From positions 5,797,501 to 5,861,500 of the forward strand of contig BSYQ01000005.1 in the NCBI GenBank assembly GCA_030272585.1: a stretch of 64,000 bases of DNA, given 5' to 3'. The notes under the pieces were generated by a model, which was given only the letters and a program-made list of their open reading frames with translations, had not been told where the DNA came from and searched no databases. The stretch is from Bryopsis sp. KO-2023 (taxonomy: Eukaryota > Chlorophyta > Ulvophyceae > Bryopsidales > Bryopsidaceae). This document shows, one piece after another, positions 26,701 to 33,970 of this stretch (the stretch's first letter is position 1; every line of letters starts with the position of its first letter). The position numbers and the translations under genes are program-made.

Positions 26701-28978
26701 CCAACATGTTCTCCAACGTTTCTTTCTCAACATGATCACCGTGTGCGGATTTTACCACATCCTCTAGTGATCCACGTTCACGAAACAACGCATTAGGAGA
26801 CCCACGAAACAACGCATTAGGAGACCCATGTTCCTCCCCCTCAAGAGGTGGCGTGACCTCACGCACCAAGACAAGGAATGGAGTGATCCGATCATCACGA
26901 AGACATCGTTTCACTTGTTTAATGGAAAGAAATGGAGTAACCGTATGAACACAACGATCACTACGATTTCGAGCCGAAATAGTATGATGGATCGTAACTC
27001 GACGTCCACGAGTTGACAACAACGAACAACTGTTATGAAGGAAATCCATATGAGCACAATGGTCCTTCAACCAAACATCTCCAAGATAAAGGTCAAAGTG
27101 AGGAGCACTGATCACCAAGCACTCTAACTTTTCACGAAGACCTTGTATCCGAAGAGGAACTGTGGTTTTACCAGAACAAGTCAATGGTGTACCATCAGCC
27201 ATTTGAACAGTTGTATCACTTTGAGCTTGGTATGAGATACCACAAGCCTCACAAAATTGTTGGGAAATATAGGCTGAACCAGCCGCACCCGAATCCAACA
27301 ATATATGTGCAGGAGTATCAAAGATACGTCCCTCGAAAACCATCGACATAGTCATGATCTCCTTGTCAATTGTGGGTTCCACAATTCGAGGCACAGGAGC
27401 ATCATAATACACATCAAATGGTTGGGAAAATGGTATCTTACGAGCTCTCTCAAATAAGAATGCCCCTTTCCGATATTGTGCTAGCAAGCGCATGCTATCA
27501 AACACACGAAAAGCTTTGCGCATCTTATGAGGTACCAAGACACAAGCACTTGTTGTCATTGGTGCTCTTTTCTTACACTCGAAATAGTGCTTCAGGAAAG
27601 CATCCATTTGTGCCTTTCCTGGGTTGAGCCACACATGCTCGCCCGACACATCACACGTAAGAAAATCTTCACAAGATCTTTTACAAGCATCAACCGGAAA
27701 ACAACCTCCAGAAGAATCGAACGTAAACTTCCGTCCCGTTCTCTCTTCGAGTCTTTCAAGTTCTCGCTTGATCATCTTGCGATGAACACCATGATCCATC
27801 TGATCATTCACCTTCTTTTCATTTCTGCACGAAAATTTCTTTTCGTCAGTAGAAGCATGAATTTTCATTTCCTCATCGATCATTGCATTTGAGGGTTCCA
27901 CTACCTCATCAATATGCACATGACTCTCGATAGGAGATAAGACATTGATCGCCAAATCGCTCACCTTGCCTTTCCCACCACACTTGTGTGACACATCCCA
28001 TGGAGCACCACAAGTGAAGCAAAGCTTTTGTGCTATCCTTCTAGCACGCTCCTCCGGGGAAAGCTTTGTGCCGCGAACCGTACCCTTCGCTTTCTTACTA
28101 GCGTTCGGGTTCGCTTGCCCACTGGTAAATGATGGTCTAGTCTTTGCTTTCTTTGAAGTCTTGTATCCATACAAGTCTTCCCCACGACCATGAACATTCC
28201 CGGATTTATTCTTAATCACAGGGATCCGCTCATCATGGGTTACTCCTTTTGCAAGGACATGATTTCGAAGATCGTTGTAGATCGTCCAAGGTTTCCCATG
28301 AACATCTGTCTCGACCGACGACTTCAATGCCGGATGCAAATTATGGAGTAAAAAGAAGCATTTACTCGCTTCATCCATCGGAATACGACGAAGTTTAAAC
28401 AAATCATCTACGAATCTGACGAATTCATTCGTATTCACTTTGCGCTCAAGGTGATCACGACATGAAATGAGTTTCTTTGTAATGGCATAATCCGATGCCA
28501 TTTCCCCGAAACTACCGTCACTCATCGTCTCACAGATTTGTTTCCAAGAAACTTCACCTTTTTCCAAGGACTCTGATGACACTCTAGCCGCCAAATGTTT
28601 TTGTGCAGCTCTACCGAAAAACGTGGGAGCAACCTTTCCCCATCGTTCTTGGTTGATACCAGCTGCCACAAAGTAGACAGTAAGACTACTCTGGAATTCT
28701 TTCCAGGGTATCTTTCCATCATATTTTTCTGGCTTAGCTACTTGAGATGTCATACCACGCGGCCCACCATCATTTCCAGATTGCACAATGTCTATCGACT
28801 CATCCTCGTCCATTTTATCCTTATCTTTGGAACTTTCAGGGTCAGGTAATTTCATTACCAAATCTGCCAACAGCCCTTCCATTTCTGTAAGCCTTTCTTC
28901 TAAATCCTTGGTCTTAGGAGGGGGTTCCACCTCTGCCTCCTTTTCACTGGTATGACTACTCTTGTCATTACCATCCAT
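23729..28978 (-). CDS. Gag-Pol polyprotein of chromovirus, copy 1
   Basis: One uninterrupted frame of 1,749 residues. I place the start at the ATG at 28978, in a GCCATGG context; the frame also extends two codons upstream to a TTG. Gag occupies about 1-320, with a short acidic coiled-coil near the N terminus. A zinc knuckle of the CX2CX3WX3HXC form is at 320-333. Residues 400-525 resemble a degenerate Dam-like methyltransferase fold. The protease DSGA is at 562-565. Reverse transcriptase (about 770-985) has D885 and YLDD with D949/D950. RNase H has D1096, E1133, D1158 and D1200. Integrase has the HHCC finger (H1298, H1305, C1335, C1338) and D1368, D1430, E1466 with DD35E spacing. GPF is at 1616-1618. 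The chromodomain (about 1670-1725) keeps cage residues Y1671, W1696 and Y1699. All catalytic residues are present. Fusion of gag and pol in one frame means no frameshift is needed. Confidence 0.95.
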   Translation of the reverse strand: MDGNDKSSHTSEKEAEVEPPPKTKDLEERLTEMEGLLADLVMKLPDPESSKDKDKMDEDESIDIVQSGNDGGPRGMTSQVAKPEKYDGKIPWKEFQSSLTVYFVAAGINQERWGKVAPTFFGRAAQKHLAARVSSESLEKGEVSWKQICETMSDGSFGEMASDYAITKKLISCRDHLERKVNTNEFVRFVDDLFKLRRIPMDEASKCFFLLHNLHPALKSSVETDVHGKPWTIYNDLRNHVLAKGVTHDERIPVIKNKSGNVHGRGEDLYGYKTSKKAKTRPSFTSGQANPNASKKAKGTVRGTKLSPEERARRIAQKLCFTCGAPWDVSHKCGGKGKVSDLAINVLSPIESHVHIDEVVEPSNAMIDEEMKIHASTDEKKFSCRNEKKVNDQMDHGVHRKMIKRELERLEERTGRKFTFDSSGGCFPVDACKRSCEDFLTCDVSGEHVWLNPGKAQMDAFLKHYFECKKRAPMTTSACVLVPHKMRKAFRVFDSMRLLAQYRKGAFLFERARKIPFSQPFDVYYDAPVPRIVEPTIDKEIMTMSMVFEGRIFDTPAHILLDSGAAGSAYISQQFCEACGISYQAQSDTTVQMADGTPLTCSGKTTVPLRIQGLREKLECLVISAPHFDLYLGDVWLKDHCAHMDFLHNSCSLLSTRGRRVTIHHTISARNRSDRCVHTVTPFLSIKQVKRCLRDDRITPFLVLVREVTPPLEGEEHGSPNALFRGSPNALFRERGSLEDVVKSAHGDHVEKETLENMLAPILDEYEDRFANELASCPPSREFDASIDLIPGANPVSRPIFRYTPGERKEIEDQISDMLAKGLIQPSCSPWGAPVLFVPKPDGTKRMCVDYRGLNKLTVKNQYPIPRIDDLLDQLQGARYFSALDLKAGYWQLRVKAEDQAKTAFKTPFGLFEYRVLPMGLTNAPAIFQTWMNRVFHGMIGKYVLIYLDDILVYSRNEKDHIMHLKKVMDRLREHKLFLKRSKCDFFKDALHYLGFVISKEGIAVDTRKTQKVIDWPEPQNISELRSFLGLSNYFRRFIQGYSKLVGPLTNLLRKSKEWDWNDDCRKAMVAVKEALTHAPCLAMPDFSKPFEVIADASDWAIGAILLQEGRPIAFESKMLHGAQLRWSISDKEMFAVVHALKLWRCYLDVMEFKVIVDHKPNTFFHSQVTLSRRAVRWLECLQGYRFKWEYQPGRTNVADPLSRYPVRYSQQISVLLESVSKRGRLSHLGEESPALSPLPNIDLQRRLSEGYAKDEWFNTLESAASMCRFDSGFWWNGTRVVVPNFDGLRLDIMKDFHSTVYSGHFGVKKTKHNLLKWFWWPGVEKDILSFIKGCDSCQRNKWRRGKPPGSLQPLPIPDARWESVSMDLIVELPKSGAEHYDAILVFVDRLTKMVRCAATYTKCDAAETARLFVSHVFRSHGLPRTLVSDRDPRWRSRFFAELCNTWKISQAVSTAFHPTTDGQTEAMNKVLEDTLRHFVGIRHSDWSELLPVVEFAMNNSKSEATGETPFFLNYGRDPWTATTAQMLGFGPGASSRKSSSLQMAVPAVQRMTTTIRDSIVKAKRCLEAARQRMKAYADRHRRPVDVKVGDKVLLDARHIRLKHPGSRKLMPKWIGPFTISDQIGKVAFRLDLPNYLRIHPVFHASLLKPYWAHGKVQPPPPVELDDELEYEVEMLLDHRVRRIGRKRKTEYLCKWMGYGHEHNTWEPEEHMENARELVEEYQNKIKSTDLSPPIVIRRSERLRSKERN
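26780..26827 (-). repeat. 24-bp in-frame tandem duplication in gag-pol
   Basis: Two copies of a 24-bp segment give the peptide GSPNALFR twice (about residues 717-733), in the linker between protease and reverse transcriptase. All three element copies have it. Confidence 0.85.
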
Positions 28979-30079
28979 GGCCAAAGACTCCTACCAGAAA
29001 AATTCGAATTACACTGTAAGTGCGTTCAGTGTCACACTGTTCGACGTTTGCCACGACTGACGTCGCGCACAAACCACAGTCGAACTGGAAACGACCTATT
29101 CTGTCACACACTCTGTCGACTTTTGCCACGACTGGCGTCGCGCGAAAGCCACAGGCGAACTTAAAACGACGTGGAGGTTAACGATTTCAAGGTACTCTCA
29201 CCAAAATAAGAGCCCAATCGCGCCCCTGCAGTTGCCAAGAAGGCACACCGCCAACAAAAGAAAACCGATAGTCGCACCAAAACGAAGTCGCGTTTGGCGC
29301 CAGTACCACAGTCGACGAAAAACGACTGTCACCTCGCCAAAACGACGACCACTTTAGGTAAGTACCAAAATCGATTTCAACGCCAACAGCGTAACAAATC
29401 GACCTGCGTTACTCTTGTCGTTTCTCACACTTCAGAATTCGAATTCGAATTTGTCATTCCTGGCAAAAACTGACGACCCCTGTAGCCTTTTTCGACCCAA
29501 CTACCGAGCCACCCAACCACCCTCTGGAAAAACGTCGAGCTAAGTCGACTAGCTTTAACAAAGCACGTCCAGAGTGCTGGCGACCTCGCAAGAAGTGGTC
29601 GAAACCCCAAAGAAAGTCGAGATCTCCACTCTCACACTTTCTGAAAATGGGATCTAAAGCTACAAACGTCAAGCGACCCTACAGAAACCTTTTCCGACAC
29701 GGGCTAGCTTCTAAACGACTCTATACCACTACCCTGAGGTTCCTTACGACCTCTTTTCACGTCAACCGAACCGGACGACCTCCCACAAACAAATCAAGAA
29801 ATTCCAAAGGCCCTGTAAGACCCTTCCTCAACTTGGCCGACACGGGCGACCACTCACAACCAACTCGAAACACTTTTTTAAGGTCCTCTATGACCTTCTT
29901 TCAAGCATACCGTGGCGGACGACCGCTCACCACCAACGATCCCAAAAAAAAAAACAAAAATCTCAAAGGTAAGAGTAAGTCACCTTTGCCCCAAAGCGGA
30001 CACCTTCGCCAAGGGCGTTTCCTTACTCGACAAGAAGCGCTCCCTCCTTGTTGTCTTCCTTATCGTTTCCTTTTCCTTT
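28979..30079 (-). other. Non-coding leader of copy 1
   Basis: About 1.1 kb between PBS and the gag start. It holds two degenerate copies of a segment around GCCACGACTG-CGTCGCGC (near 29050 and 29125) and many scattered AAAACGAC-type motifs. Open frames on either strand are short and unrecognised. A packaging or dimerisation signal would be expected here, but none can be assigned by eye. Confidence 0.6.
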
Positions 30080-30097
30080 CCCTTCGCTCCGAAACCA
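30080..30097 (-). other. Candidate primer-binding site, copy 1
   Basis: Minus strand TGGTTTCGGAGCGAAGGG, two bases after the 5' LTR. TGG is complementary to the CCA tail of a tRNA. The implied tRNA 3' end does not match any tRNA in this array or the initiator Met I can recall. Equivalent sites are 40322-40339 and 50564-50581. Confidence 0.6.
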
Positions 30098-30173
30098 AAT
30101 GTTGTGCTGCTTGACTTTCAGTGGCAGTGAAAGTCTTTCTCAAACCAAAACCTGGAAAGAGAGTGTACCAACG

Positions 30174-30182
30174 CCTTTTATG
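30174..30182 (-). promoter_or_regulatory. TATA-like box in 5' LTR
   Basis: Minus strand CATAAAAGG, about 160 bp from the start of the LTR, a plausible Pol II core promoter position for the U3/R junction. Confidence 0.5.
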
Positions 30183-30280
30183 AGCGTTGCTAGTACACAT
30201 GGTAGCAATCACCATACTTGGTGATTGGACCCTGCTACCACCGTGTGGGGACAGATGCAAATGTGTCACGACAGGTGACA

Positions 30281-30306
30281 CACGTGGCGACACACATGTA
30301 CACGTG
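30281..30306 (-). promoter_or_regulatory. Two G-box (CACGTG) repeats in 5' LTR
   Basis: CACGTG at 30281-30286 and 30301-30306, each within a repeated GTGTCGCCACGTGT on the minus strand, spaced 20 bp. CACGTG is the core bound by bHLH and bZIP factors. Confidence 0.5.
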
Positions 30307-30330
30307 GCGACACACCGTGACACACGCGTG

Positions 30331-30338
30331 TGACGTCA
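30331..30338 (-). promoter_or_regulatory. CRE palindrome TGACGTCA in 5' LTR
   Basis: A perfect eight-base bZIP site five bases inside the LTR end. Confidence 0.5.
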
Positions 30339-30343
30339 TAACA

Positions 30344-30348
30344 GGGTG
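30344..30348. repeat. Target-site duplication, right (GGGTG)
   Basis: Matches 23059-23063. Confidence 0.93.
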
Positions 30349-31179
30349 TGTGGGTGAGTGTGCGCCTGTGAGCGCGTGCGCGCGCGCGGGTGGTTGAGTG
30401 TGTGTGGGTCAGCTCGTGGGTGAGCGCCAGTAGAGCGAAAAGACTTGGGAGCAGGTTCGTTTCTTTTTTGACGTGTGTGGCGACGGAACGCACAGGTGGT
30501 GGCGTGTTGGTGGCGTTTTTGGGTTCACGCGCGCCCTTGTTGGATCATCCGATCGGGTGATCCGGGATCATCCACGGGATCTCTCTCGGGAGAAAATCGG
30601 GAGAGAGGTCGAAGAAAAAAGCGAAGAAGCTAGAAAGGAAAAGGAAAGGGGGAGGGAAAGAAGGAAAATGAAAGAAGAATGCAAAGGAAATGGAATCTTC
30701 TCGAAAGGACCGAAAGAGAAAGAATCGAAAAAGGAAAAAGTAGAAAAGCACGGAAGAGGGCAGAAAAGAAAAGAAAGATTATTGGAAGAAAAGGAGGGAA
30801 CGAACGGCACAAAAATAAGAAAAGAACGACGAAAATAGAAAGAAACGAATCGATCTCTTGCGGGGAAAGAAAAAAAAGAAGAAAAAAAAACACCACAACT
30901 CGAAGAGACACCAAAAACCCATGGAAAACGAAGAACTCCTTTTACGCGATAATTCGAGCGAACGAAATGGGCCATCGCCGACATCTCTCGCATATCCGAA
31001 TCCGAGCACCCGGAAAATCGCAACGATGAAAAAACTCGAAACGAGTCCTAACCACGAACGAACACCCTCCCGAAGTTTTGGCGCAACCTCGTTCCCGCGC
31101 GCGACGGCACTTGTCCCCGACAGCTTCCCGACAGCTTCCCGAACCTACCACGCTCTCCGCACGCGCAATCCCTCGAGCC

Positions 31180-31250
31180 GCGTTGGTGATATAGTGGTAG
31201 CATACTACCCTCCCAAGGTAGAGACCCGGGTTCGATTCCCGGTCAACGCA
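31180..31250 (+). tRNA. trnG-CCC: tRNA-Gly(CCC), unit 9
   Basis: Copy of 299-369. Confidence 0.96.
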
Positions 31251-31325
31251 CCCGTGCTCTTTTTTTCGCGGACCGACCTCCGAGACCCCAGCTTGAGGAC
31301 GCGGGGCGGGCCCCTCCTCTCGTAC

Positions 31326-31406
31326 GTGGCGATGGCCGAGTTGGTCCAAGGCGCTGGAGTAAGGTTCCAGTCCGAAAGGGCGTGGGTTCAAATCCCACTC
31401 GCCACA
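31326..31406 (+). tRNA. trnL-AAG: tRNA-Leu(AAG), unit 9
   Basis: Copy of 445-525. Confidence 0.96.
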
Positions 31407-31454
31407 CGTCATAATTTGTGACGTGGCGTGAGGCTTCCAGTCAAAAGCGTTGGT

Positions 31455-31540
31455 TGCCCCGGACCAGGATCGAACTGGTGACCTCCGGATGGCTCACGAG
31501 GTTATGAGACCGACGCGCTAACCGACTGCGCCACCGAGGC
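31455..31540 (-). tRNA. trnM-CAT: tRNA-Met(CAT), unit 9
   Basis: Copy of 574-659; intron 31491-31502. Confidence 0.95.
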
Positions 31541-31646
31541 CACGGGAAGATTTCGGTGCCGCCGATCTCGGACCGCTGCTCGGCGCCGTCTGCGACTCCC
31601 GTCCGGGGCGGGGCCCTCGTGGGGGTGGCTCCCGAGCGGCGATCGT

Positions 31647-31729
31647 GTGGTGATGGCCGAGTTGGTCTAAGGCGCTAGATTCAGGTTCTAGTTCGGAGAC
31701 GAGCGTGGGTTCGAATCCCACTCACCACA
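31647..31729 (+). tRNA. trnL-CAG: tRNA-Leu(CAG), unit 9
   Basis: Copy of 766-848. Confidence 0.96.
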
Positions 31730-31799
31730 ACGTGCCTTTTCGCGTCACCCCCTCGGTTTGCGAACACACACGCACACACATGCCTCCGAGGCATTGCCT

Positions 31800-31881
31800 C
31801 GTTGAGGGCAGGATTCGAACCTGCGCGGGACAAACCCAGTGGATTTCTAGTCCACCTCCTTAACCACTCGGACACCCCAAC
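31800..31881 (-). tRNA. trnS-AGA: tRNA-Ser(AGA), unit 9
   Basis: Copy of 919-1000. Confidence 0.95.
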
Positions 31882-31986
31882 TCACGTTGTGATGAGGCGT
31901 CCCGTGGTCCATCCTCGTCACACGCCTCGTCATCAACCTCATCAGCCTCGTCGTCCGCCTCGTCACGCCCTCGTCGTCGTGACCGG

Positions 31987-32046
31987 GTCGTTGTAGTACA
32001 GAGGTGAGTATTCTTGCCTGTCACGCGGGTTCAATTTGCAACGGCA
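31987..32046 (+). tRNA. T-arm-deficient tRNA-Asp(GTC)-like, unit 9
   Basis: Copy of 1106-1165. Confidence 0.6.
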
Positions 32047-32098
32047 CACCCACCCCGCATCCTTGTCTTTTGCCGCTCCGAAAAACGACTTCGACGCT

Positions 32099-32180
32099 CG
32101 CTGAGAGCAGGATTTGAACCTGCGCGGGATAAACCCAGTGGATTTCGAGTCCACCTCCTTAACCACTCGGACATCTCAGC
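32099..32180 (-). tRNA. trnS-CGA: tRNA-Ser(CGA), unit 9
   Basis: Copy of 1218-1299. Confidence 0.96.
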
Positions 32181-32286
32181 TCGACGACGTGTCGATCGCG
32201 CGTTGCGTGGAGGCTCGGTCGACCCCCCGCGATCGAGATTCCCGGGATCGGGATCCACGAGATCGGCGCGATCCTGTTTGAGACAT

Positions 32287-32360
32287 GCCCGGGTAGCTCA
32301 GTTTGGTAGAGCGCGAGACTTTTAATCTCGTGGCCGAGGGTTCGAGTCCCTCCTTGGGCG
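32287..32360 (+). tRNA. trnK-TTT: tRNA-Lys(TTT), unit 9, G-U acceptor variant
   Basis: As the unit 8 gene; T at 32355. Confidence 0.95.
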
Positions 32361-32389
32361 TCTGCCCTCCCGTTCCGACGAGAGACAGG

Positions 32390-32666
32390 TGTTAGATTTG
32401 GGGGTGCGAGTCTAAGAAGAGCTAAAAACTAAAACTTCCGAGTCCTTGACCTTGAAGCCCATTAATACCATGACCCCCAAGGATCCTAGCGTCCCCGCAT
32501 GGTACCTAGGACAACCATCCTAGGTGGGCACCCGACATAGGTCTAGTCATCATGACTAGACTTGACTCACATGTCCACGTCAACATGACTACGCATGACT
32601 GTACATGACTGTACATGACTGTACATGACTGAACCCGACTGGATGTAGCTCTTAACATCCCTAACA
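32390..32666. repeat. Solo LTR, unit 9 (277 bp)
   Basis: Long form with five decamers. Confidence 0.8.
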
Positions 32667-32836
32667 ACAGGACCTTACGGGTCCGGGTACGGTGACCGAC
32701 CGTAACCGTATTAAAAACTTGTCCGACCGTAAATTACCGTACATGACGGTAAACAACTTTCGGTCACGGAACACAATTACGGCCGCATTACGCCGACGGG
32801 TAACACGACCGAGCAAGCTCGGGTGTTTTCGTCGAG

Positions 32837-32907
32837 GCGTTGATGGTACAGTGGTAGCATACTACCCTGCCACGGTAGAGACCCGGGTTCGATTCCCGGT
32901 CAACGCA
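32837..32907 (+). tRNA. trnG-GCC: tRNA-Gly(GCC), unit 9
   Basis: Copy of 1946-2016. Confidence 0.96.
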
Positions 32908-32976
32908 CTCAAGGCCTTTTTCTCGCGGTCGTAGCACCGGAAAAAAAACGAGCACGGAAAAAGAAAAGTCCACCGA

Positions 32977-33092
32977 GTTGCCGCCGCCGGATTTCCTGAG
33001 ACATCCCTGATCTCGGTACTGATCGGCCCCAACCGTGCTTGATTGGCGAGTTCGGAAGGGATCGCATGTATTCACGGTGGTTTGATGGCAAC
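32977..33092 (-). rRNA. 5S rRNA, unit 9
   Basis: Copy of 2086-2201. Confidence 0.88.
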
Positions 33093-33305
33093 ACGTTTCG
33101 AAGCGGACGCCGGGAGGTGAAGTATCCGTTCCTCAGGTGCGCGAGGGACGTGTCCCTCCGATGGTTTGGTGGACCGATTGTTTTTTTGTTTGTTCTTTTG
33201 AGGTGAGGTTGGCAGAGCGATGAAATGGTGTTTTTGGCTTCATCCAATCGGAAAGGACCCGGTGGGAGCGTTTTCAGGTGTGGCACGATCTTTCGTGGGT
33301 GGGTG

Positions 33306-33549
33306 TGTTGTGCTGCTTGACTTTCAGTGGCAGTGAAAGTCTTTCTCAAACCAAAACCTGGAAAGAGAGTGTACCAACGCCTTTTATGAGCGTTGCTAGT
33401 ACACATGGTAGCAATCACCATACTTGGTGATTGGACCCTGCTACCACCGTGTGGGGACAGATGCAAATGTGTCACGACAGGTGACACACGTGGCGACACA
33501 CATGTACACGTGGCGACACACCGTGACACACGCGTGTGACGTCATAACA
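33306..33549 (-). repeat. 3' LTR, copy 2
   Basis: Same sequence as 23064-23307. Confidence 0.95.
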
Positions 33550-33970
33550 TTCCTCCCCCCCAAAGTGTCAGACCTCCTGGTCCTGACTCCACTTGGATAA
33601 ACACTTATATGCTACAGGGTGCAGAAACCTTAGCAATGGTTTACACACGGTACTTTGACCAAATGTTGAAATCTCTAGGTGCCTTTCAGCGAGCCACTAC
33701 ACCAAAAGTTTCATATCCGGTCAAGATTGAGATTGGAGAAACATCTCAAAGTTTGTGATCCCTTTCACAAAACCAAACCATCTTAAGGGTCAAGACACCT
33801 TCTCAAACCCGAGATAAAACCCTTTTCATGGTGAACGCTTTTCCACATTGGCTACCTTGCCTTAGGAAAATAATATCTCACCCGTCGGCATTCACACATA
33901 TGTGCGGAGATATTCAAATCAAATTTTGCCCATTCAATTTATTTCCCTTCTCTTGAGATCTCCTACTCTG

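Larger units (their letters stand above)
23064..30343 (-). mobile_element. Ty3/gypsy chromovirus, copy 1 (unit 8)
   Basis: A complete LTR retrotransposon of 7,280 bp in minus orientation. The target-site duplication is GGGTG (23059-23063 and 30344-30348), and the empty site is visible in eleven other units. LTRs are 244 bp, start TGTT and end AACA, and appear identical to each other. In element order: 5' LTR 30100-30343, candidate PBS 30080-30097, a leader of about 1.1 kb, one gag-pol frame, about 400 bp of 3' non-coding sequence, polypurine tract 23308-23319, 3' LTR 23064-23307. The domain order PR-RT-RH-IN with a C-terminal chromodomain defines Ty3/gypsy chromoviruses. No frame break was seen, so the element may be able to move. 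Confidence 0.96.
30100..30343 (-). repeat. 5' LTR, copy 1
   Basis: 244 bp, same sequence as 23064-23307. Reading on the minus strand it contains a CRE palindrome, two CACGTG boxes and a TATA-like CATAAAAGG. Confidence 0.95.
20640..30881 (+). repeat. Array unit 8 with retrotransposon (10,242 bp)
   Basis: Long form plus retrotransposon at 23064-30343. It carries the two substitutions shared only by element-bearing units: T at 22113 in tRNA-Lys and A at 22978 upstream of 5S. Confidence 0.95.

Noticed and set aside
23660..28849. Short plus-strand frames opposite gag-pol
   Set aside because: They are antisense shadows of the 1,749-residue polyprotein, with no recognisable domain.
28979..28984. 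Start of gag-pol two codons upstream at TTG
   Set aside because: The ATG at 28978 lies in a good GCCATGG context; a TTG start is not needed in a eukaryote.
28952..30130. Short frames of 61-155 residues in the retrotransposon leader
   Set aside because: No family resemblance and present on both strands. The region is a typical long untranslated leader.
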